This document shows, piece by piece, positions 1 to 8,876 of a stretch of 64,000 bases of DNA. The DNA is from Pseudomonadota bacterium (GTDB taxonomy: Bacteria; Pseudomonadota; Gammaproteobacteria; Xanthomonadales; Rhodanobacteraceae). Under the pieces are notes generated by a model. It worked only from the letters and a program-made list of their open reading frames with translations. It was not told the DNA's origin and did no database searches. How positions within the stretch are numbered: position 1 is the first letter of the stretch; each line of letters opens with the position of its first letter. The stretch spans positions 1 to 64,000 of the forward strand of contig JAKQJM010000057.1 in the NCBI GenBank assembly GCA_029561145.1, given 5' to 3'. A program made the translations under genes and the position numbers.

Positions 1-35
1 TCGGTGGCCGCGTGGCCGGTCGGATGCCGGTGCAG

Positions 36-2825
36 TCAGTCCAGGCGAGCCTTCAACGCATCCAGTTGCACGCGGGCAGGATGGGTTGGCAGGAGTTCGA
101 GGCCGAGTGCGGATTCCGCCCGGCCTGCATCGCTGACGGCGCCGTCAGGGTCGGCATGACGCAGGCGCCATTGCGCGCGCGCCAGCGTGACCTCGCCATA
201 GGCGAAGTGCCGGGTCAGAGCCAGGCGTTCGCACAGGGCGACGGCATGGTCGAGCAGGACGCCACCCTCGGCGTCGCGTCCTTGCGCGCGTCGCAGGTCG
301 GCGGCAACCGCGTAGCCGCGCGCGCCTTCCGAACACCCGAGTTGCTCGACGCTTTCGAGGCCGCGCGCGACCAGCGGTTCGGCAGTGGCGACGTTGCCTG
401 CTTCGAGCCTGATCCGTGCCTCGAGGAAATCGATGCGCGCCGGCGCCATGACCTGCGTGTCGCTGCGCGATGCCTGCCATCGACGGAATGCATCGATGTG
501 CGCCTGAGCCGCGGTCCGATCACCCCTGGCCAGCGCCACCCGCGCGAGGAGCAGATCCGGCTCGTGGCCTACCGCCGTGTCGGCGGCAATGTTGCGCCCG
601 ATGCGCTGTGCGGTCAGCGCGGTTTCGAGTGCGCCGTCGAGATCACCGCGGTTGCGCAACAGGTTGCTCAGGTTGATCCAGGTGTTGAGTCCGCTGCCCG
701 CTTCATCAACGCCGGTCACGTGGTCGGCCGCGAGTTTGCTCCGCAACAACGGCTCGGCTTCGCGCAGCTTGCCGACGCGGATCAGCAGGTTGGCGAGATT
801 GTTCCTGGACTGGCCGAGGGCAGGATGGTCGGCACCGAAAACGCGCGTGAGGATGTCTAGGCTTTCGCGCGAAACGGCTTCGGATTCGTCGGTCTTCTGC
901 AGGTGGGTCAGGCACAGCGAAAGGCCGGACAAGGCGCCGGCGGTTTCCATGTGGTTGTCGCCGTAAACCTCGCGCGCGAGCACCACCGATTTGCGCAGCA
1001 GGGGTTCGCCGCGTTCGCAATCGTCCGCCCGCCATAGCGCGATGCCGAAGCCATTGTTGGTTTGCGCGAGCAATGCGGTTGGCGCATCTGCGTGCGCTTC
1101 CTCGATAGCAAGCGCGCGCGCGTAGTCGGCGACGCCTTCGGTTTCCTGGCCGTTGGCGGCGCGTTGCTCGCCGCGTGCGACCAGGGTGCGCGCTACATCG
1201 AGTCCATCCGGATCACGCGCGGTCTGCAGGGCGAGTGCGGCATCGAAGTCGGCCATTGCCTCGGCAGACCTGCCGAGTCGGCCACGCAGTTCGCCGCGAC
1301 GCGACAGTGCGTTGGCATAGGCTTCGTCGTTGCGCGGCGACTGCTTCTGCAACAGGTCGACCGCTTCGTCGACCAGTTCGAGGGCGCGATCCTCGCGTTG
1401 CAGGGCGAGATGGATGTCACCGAGCACGGTCAGCATCTCGACCCGCGTTTCGGGTGATTGCGATCCTTCGGCCAATGCGGCACTGCGGCCGCGCTCGAGC
1501 AGGGTTGCGGTGTCGGGCAACTGGTCGGGAGGCAGGCCTGCACCCCCTGCCTCGAACACCGAGACGACGAAGTCACGCACGGCCTCCGCGCGCGCGAGCG
1601 CGGCCTTTGCACGATCCGCTTCCCGCGTCGCGCGCGCCTCCTCGCTGCGGGCGGCGTGCGCCTGCCAAAGCGCAACACCCGCGCTGACCAGAATCGCGAC
1701 AAGGAAAAGTGCGGTGGTCATCACGCTGCCGCGATGGCGCCGTACGAACTTGCGCGCCGCATAGAGTGTCGACGGAGGATGCGCCTGCACGGGGCGGGCC
1801 GACTGGAAACGCACGATGTCATCGTGCAGTTCCGCCGCATCGCGATAACGGCGTTGCGGATCGCTGTCGCACGCCTTGGTCGCGATCCAGACCAGTTCCA
1901 CCGGCAGGGTGAAGCGGGTAGGCAGGGGTTGCGTCTGCACGCCGCCAGGATCGGGTCGCGGAGTCTGGCCGGTCATCAACTGGCGCAGGATCACGCCGAG
2001 CGCGTAGACGTCGGTGGCCAGGGTGATCGGCCCGTTGCTGATCTGCTCGGGCGCGCCGTAGCCCGGTGTCATCATCGGCACCGCCGTGCGATCCGGGCTG
2101 TCCTCCTCGTCGAGCAGGCGAGCAATGCCGAAGTCGAGCACTTTCACCGAGCCGTCCATGGTCACGAGCACGTTGGCGGGCTTGAGATCGCGATGCACGA
2201 TCAGTGCGCGGTGTGCGCTCGACACGATCGCGCACAGGCGGCCGAACAGGACCAGGCGTTTCTCCAGGTCGGGCGCGCGGTGTTCGCACCACGCGTCGAT
2301 AGGCTCGCCATCGACCCGTTCCATGATCAGGTACGGCACGCCTTCGGCACTGACCCCGCCGTCGATCAGGCGCGCGATACCGGGATCGTCGAGACGCACC
2401 AGGATGTCGCGTTCGCGGCGGAAGCGACGGTACTCATGCGGATCGTGGATGCCACGGCGCAACAATTTCACGGCGACGGTTTGCGCGAAATCGCCTTCGA
2501 TCCGCTCGCCCTCGTACACCGTGCCCTGGCCGCCGCTGCCGATCAGCTTCTTCAGTTGAAAGGCGCCGTAGCGCATGCCGAGCAGCCGGGCAGGATTGAA
2601 GTCCTCGTCGCGCTTGTCCATGTTGCCGATCAGGTCGACCACGTCATGGCTCAGCAGCGCGCCCACGTTGGCGTCGGCGGCAAGCATGAGTCCGAGCTCG
2701 ATGCGCGTGGTGCTGTCGAGGTCCTCGCCGTCGAACCAGGTCTCGCGTTCGTCGGGGCTCATGTCCGCACAGCGCTCGAACAGGGCGCGCAGGCGGGTGT
2801 AGGAATCTTGATTGAAGGACTTCAT
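36..2825 (-). CDS. Transmembrane Ser/Thr protein kinase with TPR ectodomain (kinase 1)
   Basis: Predicted receptor-like Hanks-type kinase of 929 residues. A short N-terminal domain (about 1-60, LFER...MLAAD) precedes the kinase fold (about 87-345), which has the glycine loop IGSGGQG, a VAVK lysine near 120, HRDLKPAN near 211, DFG near 231 and GAPE near 258, so it should be active. A hydrophobic segment (about 368-388) follows a basic stretch. The rest is TPR-like helical repeats, presumably periplasmic. It lies 42 nt downstream of an ECF sigma gene on the same strand, so the two probably form one transcript. The gene ends 35 nt from the window edge. Family-level function is firm from the motifs. 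The link to the sigma factor is inferred from the pairing, which occurs four times in this window. Confidence 0.93.
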   Translation of the reverse strand: MKSFNQDSYTRLRALFERCADMSPDERETWFDGEDLDSTTRIELGLMLAADANVGALLSHDVVDLIGNMDKRDEDFNPARLLGMRYGAFQLKKLIGSGGQGTVYEGERIEGDFAQTVAVKLLRRGIHDPHEYRRFRRERDILVRLDDPGIARLIDGGVSAEGVPYLIMERVDGEPIDAWCEHRAPDLEKRLVLFGRLCAIVSSAHRALIVHRDLKPANVLVTMDGSVKVLDFGIARLLDEEDSPDRTAVPMMTPGYGAPEQISNGPITLATDVYALGVILRQLMTGQTPRPDPGGVQTQPLPTRFTLPVELVWIATKACDSDPQRRYRDAAELHDDIVRFQSARPVQAHPPSTLYAARKFVRRHRGSVMTTALFLVAILVSAGVALWQAHAARSEEARATREADRAKAALARAEAVRDFVVSVFEAGGAGLPPDQLPDTATLLERGRSAALAEGSQSPETRVEMLTVLGDIHLALQREDRALELVDEAVDLLQKQSPRNDEAYANALSRRGELRGRLGRSAEAMADFDAALALQTARDPDGLDVARTLVARGEQRAANGQETEGVADYARALAIEEAHADAPTALLAQTNNGFGIALWRADDCERGEPLLRKSVVLAREVYGDNHMETAGALSGLSLCLTHLQKTDESEAVSRESLDILTRVFGADHPALGQSRNNLANLLIRVGKLREAEPLLRSKLAADHVTGVDEAGSGLNTWINLSNLLRNRGDLDGALETALTAQRIGRNIAADTAVGHEPDLLLARVALARGDRTAAQAHIDAFRRWQASRSDTQVMAPARIDFLEARIRLEAGNVATAEPLVARGLESVEQLGCSEGARGYAVAADLRRAQGRDAEGGVLLDHAVALCERLALTRHFAYGEVTLARAQWRLRHADPDGAVSDAGRAESALGLELLPTHPARVQLDALKARLD

Positions 2826-2867
2826 GGCCCTACTCGACGCGGAAGCGGGTCGAACACCGACACGACC

Positions 2868-3389
2868 TCATCCTTCGAGTTCGCTCTGCAGCCAGGCGCG
2901 CGCAACACGCCAGTCGCGGTTCACGGTGCGATCGGACACGCCCAGCAGCTCCGCTATCCGCTCCAGTCCGAGGCCGGCAAAGAAATGCAGTTCGACGATG
3001 TTCGCCGCACGCGGATCGAGTCGGGCGAGGCGCGAGAGTGCCGAATCGAGCTCGATCGCCTGGCTGGCATCGACGCGCACGCCATCGATCGCTTCGGAAT
3101 CCAGCGCCGTGCGCTGAAGATCGCCGCCATGCTTGGGACGCAGGTAGCGACGTGCGTGGTCGATCAGCAGGTTGCGCATGGCACGCGCCGCGTAGCCGAA
3201 ATAATCCTGCACGGCGACCGCACTCTCGCGCTTGCAGATGTCGAGATACACCTCATGCACGAGCGCGGTCGTGTTGAACGTGTTGCTGGCATCAACGCGG
3301 CGTCGCTCGCGATGCGCGACGCGACGCAGGCGCTGATAGACCTCCTCGAATCCTGGCTCCTGCAAGTGTTCCGGCGCGGCTTCATCCAC
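2868..3389 (-). CDS. ECF43-like RNA polymerase sigma factor (sigma 1)
   Basis: Small sigma-70-family factor of 173 residues. Region 2 contains TTALVHEVYL and a YAARAMRNLLIDHAR stretch. Region 4 ends in the helix-turn-helix GVSDRTVNRDWRVARAWL. The ORF track opens at 3410, but a GTG at 3389 preceded by GGGAGGAA at good spacing is the better start. There is no anti-sigma gene nearby; the partner is kinase 1 immediately downstream. The usual acidic patch of sigma region 2.2 is replaced by Thr-Thr-Ala, the signature reported for kinase-activated ECF43 factors. The gene is divergent from the beta-helix triplet, so it may act on the intervening 145 bp, but that is inference. Confidence 0.88.
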   Translation of the reverse strand: MDEAAPEHLQEPGFEEVYQRLRRVAHRERRRVDASNTFNTTALVHEVYLDICKRESAVAVQDYFGYAARAMRNLLIDHARRYLRPKHGGDLQRTALDSEAIDGVRVDASQAIELDSALSRLARLDPRAANIVELHFFAGLGLERIAELLGVSDRTVNRDWRVARAWLQSELEG

Positions 3390-3534
3390 GGCACGTTCCT
3401 CCCGGCGCAACTGTACCGTGTTCGCGGCGGAAAGCGCGCCGTGTCTTCAGGCTCGCGCGGCCGTCGATCGTGCGCATGTCGGTACTGGCCGCGCATCCGC
3501 GTCCTTGGGCTCGAACCTGCCAACGAGACCCGCC

Positions 3535-6500
3535 ATGCGCCGCCTTTCCGTTTTCCTGATTGCCGCAACTGCCTGTTTCGCTACACCGGCCTTTGCCAAC
3601 ATCTACACCGTAGGCAGCGGTGCCGGATGTACTCACGCCACGATACAGGCCGCGATCGACGCCGCCGATGCCGCGAGCAGCAATGTGGCCGATGAAATCC
3701 GGCTCAGCGGCGGGTCCTTCGTCAACCAGCAGTTGACCGTGCAGATCGAGGCCGCGCACGGTGCGCTCACCCTGGTCGGGGGGTTCGCGACCTGTGCCAG
3801 CGCGACCCCGACAGCGGGCGCACGTGCGGTGATTTCCGGTCAGAGCCCGGTGACCAGCAATCCCGTGATGCGCGTGGCGGACACGGCCGACCTGACCTTG
3901 CGCAACCTCGAAATCCGCCAGGGCAACGGTGGCGGCGGACTCGCGCTCGAGACCGGAGGTGGCACGGCAACGAGCTGGATCACCTTGATCGATACCTTCG
4001 TCGTCAACAACCTCGGAACCCAGGGTGGCGGAGTCCGCGTGGCCAACTTCAATCCCGCGACGCCGCCCGATCGCTTGCGTGTGGATCTGCTCGGCACCAC
4101 CAAGGTGGCCTACAACTTCGGCCAGGTGCGTGGTGGCGGGATGTACTGCCTCAACGCCAGGCTGAATGTCGAAGAAAACGCCGTGATCCGCGAAAACACG
4201 GCGGGCGTTGCGGGCTTTGCCGGAAATCTCGATGGCGGTGGCATCTATGCCGACAACTGTCATCTCAATATCACTTCGCAGGGCGACCCCGGCACAGGTG
4301 CGTTGTATTTCAATACCGCGGCGATGGCCGGCCGCGGCGGCGGACTCTACATTACCGGGTCGCAGGCGCAGGCCGACTTCTACCCGGTGGCCTCAGGCAT
4401 GTCGTTGCTCGTCTCTTTGAATCGGGCACGCGAAGGCGGCGGCATCGCGGCGGCCGGCGGCGCACAGGTACGGATGTTTGGCGAAACCGTACTGATCGAC
4501 AACATGGCCGATGTGCGCGGAGGAGCGCTGTGGGTCGCGCCGGGCGGGGCGGCCGGCGTGGATACGCGCGTGCTCGTGCAAAGCGCGATCGTCGGTGCGC
4601 CCGAAGACGCCGTGGCCTGCATCGTGCCCGAACTCTGCGCGCAGATCGTTCTCAATCGAGCCGAGGAGACCAGCGGCAATCCCGCTCCGGGTGCAGTGCT
4701 GGCGGTGGCCGATGGTTCGCCTGGAACCGCGCACGTGCAGTTGCGCGGTGCGCGCATCACCGCGAACGAGGGTTACAGCCTGATCACGCAGGGACTCGCG
4801 GACAGCCAGGTGGTGCTCGACGGCAGCCTGGTTGCCGACAACCTCATCGGCGGCGGCTTCGGTGCCTTCAGCGCCATCGGCACCGACAATGCGCTGGTCG
4901 TATCGGCAAGCACGATCACGGACAACATCTACACCGGGACCGGCTCGACAATATTTGGTACGCCGGTGACCTGCGATCCGCTCGATGACGAGGTCGGCAT
5001 CCATCTGCGCCGCAGCATCATCTGGGAGCCGGGCCACAGCCTGTTGTTCACCCTGTTCGATCCGCCGCAGGCCAGCTGTTTCACCCACCTGATCGCCAAT
5101 GATTTCGGCTGGTTGGGCGCTGCACCTGATCGCGTCGTTGCCGACCCGGCATTCGAGAACGCGGCCGCCGGGATCTACCGGCCCGGAGCAACTTCGCCCG
5201 CGCTCGACTTCGCACCGGCACATGCCACCGATGCCACGCTCGACCAGGGCGCCCGCGTGATCAACCTGCCCACCATCGCCGATCGCCTTGGTCCTCAGGA
5301 TCTCGGCGCCTATGAGCGTACTTTCTCGCCCACCGTGACCGCCAGCGTGGCAACCAGTGGCGGCACCGCCAACCCGGGCACGCAAAGCGTGCTGTTCGGC
5401 GGAGCGGCGCATGTCTCGGTGATTCCGAGCGGCAACTGGCACGCGGTCAGCTTGCCGGGGGGGAATTGCCCGCAAGGTACATGGGACCAGCACATCTACA
5501 CGACGGGTCCGATCACGGCCGATTGCGGCGTCGTGTTCTCGTTCATCCACGAGACCAGCATCGCGCTGAGCGCCAGCGCCAACCCGAGCGTGTACGGCCA
5601 GAACGTGACGTTTACCGCTACCCTGGTGGGAGCGGTCACACCCATCGGCAGCGTCACGTTTCGTGATGGCCCGAACGTATTGGGCAGCGTACCGATCAGT
5701 GGCATCGCCGCCAGCTTCTCGACCAGCACGCTGGAGCCGGGGACGCACGCGATCACCGCGCAATACGCGGGCGATGCACTCAACACGCCAGCCACCTCGG
5801 CGGTGCTCGATCCGATCGTCAACCGTGCTGCCACGGCCACGACGATTGCGCCGATTTCCACCATTCGCTTTGGCCAGAGCGCGACCGTCACGGCGACGGT
5901 CGCGGCGGCTCCGCCTGGCAACGGCACGCCAGGCGGCACGATCACGGTGGCCAGCGGCCCGGCCAGTTGCACGATCACCTTGCCGGCGACGAGCTGTGCG
6001 CTGACACCGACTGAATCCAGCGGCAGCTTGAGCGTGACCGCCAGCTATTCAGGCGACGCGCGATTCCAGGCCAGCAGCGGCACGCAAGGTCTGCAGGTGA
6101 TTGCGCAGTATCTCGGAGGCACGCTGAGTGGAGTCACCGCGTCAGGACTGGTGTTGCGGCTCGGCATCAACGGCGAGCCCGCCCAGATCAGCGCGATAGC
6201 AGTCGGCGCGACCAGCTTCGCGTTCCCCGCTGCGGTTCCGCTCGGTGCGAACTACGTCGTGACGGTGATGGCCCACCCTGCCGGATTGTTCTGCGAAGTC
6301 GGCAACGGCAGTGGCGTCATGCCAGCCGACGATGTCGGCAACGTCGCGATCGCCTGTTCGAATGGGCCGCACGCGGTGATTTCAGTAGCACTCGATGATG
6401 GAATCATCCACGCCCGCTACGGGCAGACCCTGAGCTACACGGCAACCCTGCGCAACGTCGGCAATGCGGCGACCAGCAGTGTCCCCGTGGCCGGTACCGC

Positions 6501-6765
6501 CAATGCCGCGCTCAATGCCGCGACCCTGGCCTGGACTTGCGTCGCGCAAGCCGGCGCGAGTTGCGGAGGTGGCGGAAGCGGTGCGCTCAACGACAGCGTG
6601 AACCTGCCGGTCGGCGGACAGGTGACCTACACGATCAGCGTGCCGGTGCGCACGACCACGGCGGAAAGCGTGGCCCTTTTCCGGATCAACGCCAACGACG
6701 ACGAGGCGAGCGCCAGTGACGCCGACATCCTCGTTCTGTTTCGCAATGGATTCGATCCGAACTGA
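3535..6765 (+). CDS. Secreted parallel beta-helix protein with Ig-like C-terminal domains (paralogue 1 of 3)
   Basis: Exported protein of 1076 residues. I start it at the ATG at 3535, which gives a clean signal peptide (MRRLSVFLIAATACFATPAFA) instead of the longer track ORF. Residues about 22-600 form a glycine-rich beta-helix with repeated GGG turns, closing with the choice-of-anchor-Q-like phrase RLGPQDLGAYE. This paralogue alone continues with a Cys-containing linker, two Ig-like repeats (about 678-765 and 766-853), a further beta domain (about 861-940) and a DUF11-like domain (about 948-1062). It ends in LVLFRNGFDPN, the tail seen on the other secreted proteins here. Role unknown; an adhesive or matrix protein is the usual guess for this fold. 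It heads a tandem triplet with the two next genes. Confidence 0.88.
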   Translation: MRRLSVFLIAATACFATPAFANIYTVGSGAGCTHATIQAAIDAADAASSNVADEIRLSGGSFVNQQLTVQIEAAHGALTLVGGFATCASATPTAGARAVISGQSPVTSNPVMRVADTADLTLRNLEIRQGNGGGGLALETGGGTATSWITLIDTFVVNNLGTQGGGVRVANFNPATPPDRLRVDLLGTTKVAYNFGQVRGGGMYCLNARLNVEENAVIRENTAGVAGFAGNLDGGGIYADNCHLNITSQGDPGTGALYFNTAAMAGRGGGLYITGSQAQADFYPVASGMSLLVSLNRAREGGGIAAAGGAQVRMFGETVLIDNMADVRGGALWVAPGGAAGVDTRVLVQSAIVGAPEDAVACIVPELCAQIVLNRAEETSGNPAPGAVLAVADGSPGTAHVQLRGARITANEGYSLITQGLADSQVVLDGSLVADNLIGGGFGAFSAIGTDNALVVSASTITDNIYTGTGSTIFGTPVTCDPLDDEVGIHLRRSIIWEPGHSLLFTLFDPPQASCFTHLIANDFGWLGAAPDRVVADPAFENAAAGIYRPGATSPALDFAPAHATDATLDQGARVINLPTIADRLGPQDLGAYERTFSPTVTASVATSGGTANPGTQSVLFGGAAHVSVIPSGNWHAVSLPGGNCPQGTWDQHIYTTGPITADCGVVFSFIHETSIALSASANPSVYGQNVTFTATLVGAVTPIGSVTFRDGPNVLGSVPISGIAASFSTSTLEPGTHAITAQYAGDALNTPATSAVLDPIVNRAATATTIAPISTIRFGQSATVTATVAAAPPGNGTPGGTITVASGPASCTITLPATSCALTPTESSGSLSVTASYSGDARFQASSGTQGLQVIAQYLGGTLSGVTASGLVLRLGINGEPAQISAIAVGATSFAFPAAVPLGANYVVTVMAHPAGLFCEVGNGSGVMPADDVGNVAIACSNGPHAVISVALDDGIIHARYGQTLSYTATLRNVGNAATSSVPVAGTANAALNAATLAWTCVAQAGASCGGGGSGALNDSVNLPVGGQVTYTISVPVRTTTAESVALFRINANDDEASASDADILVLFRNGFDPN

Positions 6766-6808
6766 GCGCGTGCCGCGACATTGCGCGCTGTCGGTGTTTG
6801 CGGTCCGG

Positions 6809-6874
6809 GCGCGTCCTTGTCGGCAGGAAACATCAAACGAGGGCAGCAACATGATTCGCTTCGCTTCCACGATT
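6809..6874 (+). repeat. Duplicated leader and signal-peptide segment, copy A
   Basis: A 66-bp segment beginning GCGCGTCCTTGT and running through the ribosome-binding region into the first eight codons of the gene at 6851. It matches 8811-8876 at about 60 of 66 positions, with the ATG at the same distance (42 bp). A shorter version of its start (CGCGTCCTTG) also sits about 37 bp before the ATG at 3535. This is direct evidence that the genes arose by tandem duplication that carried the 5' region. Whether the block also holds a promoter or regulatory element is not shown. Confidence 0.8.
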
Positions 6875-8620
6875 GTGGCGCTCGCCGGCCTGCTGTCGGC
6901 CGCGCCGGCGGCTGCGGCCATCTACCGGGTCGGCATCGGCGCGGGTTGCACGCATGCATCGATCCAGGGGGCCGTCGGCGCGGCTTTTTCCAGTGCCGAG
7001 GCCGATGTGATACGCATCAGCCAGACCCAGAGCTACACCCAGCAATCGATCCTGATCGATCAGGTGCAAGGCGCGCTCGTGCTCGCTGGCGGCTTTGCCA
7101 CCTGCCAGAGCAATGCGCCCACGCCCGGCGCGCGCACACAGTTGAACGGCAACGGCAATCTTTCGGTCGTGCGCATCAACGAGACCCGCACGGTCGAGCT
7201 GGATGACCTTGATATCCAGGGTGGCCGAGGCACCGGTAGCGGCGGCGGTGTTTACGTGACTGGAAGCGACGGCGCCGTACTGGCGCTCGGCAACACCCTG
7301 GTGCGCAGCAACCAGGGCGCTTCCGGTGGTGGCATCGCGGTGTTCAATACCGATGCCGACAGCGGGGTTGGCGCGATGCAATTGCTGCTGTTCGGCAGCT
7401 CGGCGGCTCTGAACAATTCGGCCATCATCGGCGGCGGCATCCAGTGCAGCGGCGCAACGGTCATGTTGTTCGATCAATCGCACGTTTCGTTCAATGCGAG
7501 CAGCGACAACGGCGGTGGCATTCATGCGCAGAATTGCCGGGTGGAACTGCGCTCGAGCGGCGTCAATGGCATCGTCCTGCTGTCGAACACCGCGAGCGGC
7601 AACGGCGGCGGGATGTATCTGGGCGGTGCGCGCAGCCAGGGCGATATCTACACGATCGATCCGTACAAGCCGGCGCGGATCTACAACAACAGCGCGCGCC
7701 AGGGCGGAGCTCTTGCCGTGGCCGACGATGCGCAACTGCGCCTGTTCGAAACCAGCATCGAGGAGAACACGGCCAGCGCAGGCGGGGGCGCCATCCTGCT
7801 GCAGCCTGGCGCGCACGCGACCGGTGATACGCGATTCCTGATGCAGGGAACGATCGCCGGTGCGCCCGCCGCCGCGGTCGAGTGCGCCGATCCCGAGGCC
7901 TGCAACAGGGTCTACGGCAATCGCGCGATGAATGGCAGTACGCCGCAACCAGGCAGCGCGATTCTCGTCGACGCAGCTGCGTCGACTTCCGCGCACGCGA
8001 CCTTTCGCGGCACGCGTCTGGAAATGAACAATGGCGAGACCTTGAGCCGGCATCTCGATGCACGTGGCCAGGTGTCGTTTGACGGTGCCCTGCTGGTCAG
8101 GAACATCGCGTCGGGTGTCCTGCTTGACGCCCGGGGTGCGGCGAACTCGCTGGTGGTCTCGGCCAGCACGATTGCGTGGAACAACATGATGTCCAACGGG
8201 CGGGGCGTGATCGCCGGCAGTGGCAGCTGCGACATCGACAACGACTATCTCGGCACGCACCTCTATCGCAGCATCATCTGGCAGGAGACGCACCCCTTGC
8301 TGGAGGCCATTGGTGGCATCCAGCCGGTGTGCTTCCGCTACCTGATCGGCAATGATTTCAGCGGCTTCCCGGCTTCAAGCGATCGCCTCGTCGCCAATCC
8401 GTCGCTGGCCAACCCGGTCGGCGCAAACTTCGAGCTCGCGCTGGATTCCCCGGCCCTGGATTTCGCGCCGGCGCAACCCATCAACTCGACGCGCAACGGC
8501 GGGCCGCGCGTGTTCGACATGGACGATCACGCCAATCGGCTCGGGCCACAGGACCTGGGTGCGTACGAATACGTCACCGACCTCATATTCGCGTCGGGTT
8601 TCGGTGCGGAGGACGAATGA
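6851..8620 (+). CDS. Secreted parallel beta-helix protein (paralogue 2 of 3)
   Basis: Exported protein of 589 residues. The ATG at 6851 gives the signal peptide MIRFASTIVALAGLLSAAPAAA and is preceded by AACGAGGGCAG. The mature protein starts IYRVGIGAGCTHASIQ, closely matching its two neighbours. It then runs as GGG-rich beta-helix rungs and finishes with the choice-of-anchor-Q-like GPQDLGAYEY. The C-terminus is LIFASGFGAEDE, a variant of the shared tail in which the last acidic residue of the core is replaced by Gly. No catalytic motif is evident. It lies 85 bp after paralogue 1 and 232 bp before paralogue 3. Export and fold are well supported; function is unknown. Confidence 0.88.
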   Translation: MIRFASTIVALAGLLSAAPAAAAIYRVGIGAGCTHASIQGAVGAAFSSAEADVIRISQTQSYTQQSILIDQVQGALVLAGGFATCQSNAPTPGARTQLNGNGNLSVVRINETRTVELDDLDIQGGRGTGSGGGVYVTGSDGAVLALGNTLVRSNQGASGGGIAVFNTDADSGVGAMQLLLFGSSAALNNSAIIGGGIQCSGATVMLFDQSHVSFNASSDNGGGIHAQNCRVELRSSGVNGIVLLSNTASGNGGGMYLGGARSQGDIYTIDPYKPARIYNNSARQGGALAVADDAQLRLFETSIEENTASAGGGAILLQPGAHATGDTRFLMQGTIAGAPAAAVECADPEACNRVYGNRAMNGSTPQPGSAILVDAAASTSAHATFRGTRLEMNNGETLSRHLDARGQVSFDGALLVRNIASGVLLDARGAANSLVVSASTIAWNNMMSNGRGVIAGSGSCDIDNDYLGTHLYRSIIWQETHPLLEAIGGIQPVCFRYLIGNDFSGFPASSDRLVANPSLANPVGANFELALDSPALDFAPAQPINSTRNGGPRVFDMDDHANRLGPQDLGAYEYVTDLIFASGFGAEDE

Positions 8621-8810
8621 CGCACGAACACGCGCGGGCCAGGCCCTGGATCCGATCGGGCGTGTCGTGTGCGTCGAGTCGAAGTCGGCGCAAGTCGCTG
8701 CCGTCATCCAGAGTCGATTCTTCGCGCCTCGATGCCGGCGTGCGCCGTCGCGCCTTCGGCGCATCACGCCGCTGGTTTCTCGCACGCGGATGTCGGTAGG
8801 ACCGACCCAA

Positions 8811-8876
8811 GCGCGTCCTTGTGGGCAGGGAACATCAAACGAGGACGGAAACATGGTTCGCTTCGCTTCCACGATT
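8811..8876 (+). repeat. Duplicated leader and signal-peptide segment, copy B
   Basis: Second copy of the 66-bp block at 6809-6874, starting GCGCGTCCTTGT and reaching the eighth codon of the gene at 8853. The gene-free stretch before it (8621-8810) shows no coding signal that I can support. Confidence 0.8.

Noticed and set aside
1458-3695. 745-aa plus-strand ORF
   Set aside because: Antisense to kinase 1 and sigma 1, with low-complexity Arg/Ala/His-rich composition and no family features; a high-GC shadow.
6716-6850. Upstream extension of the beta-helix paralogue 2 ORF (start 6716)
   Set aside because: It would overlap the end of paralogue 1 and bury the signal peptide; the ATG at 6851 has a duplicated leader and a proper signal sequence.
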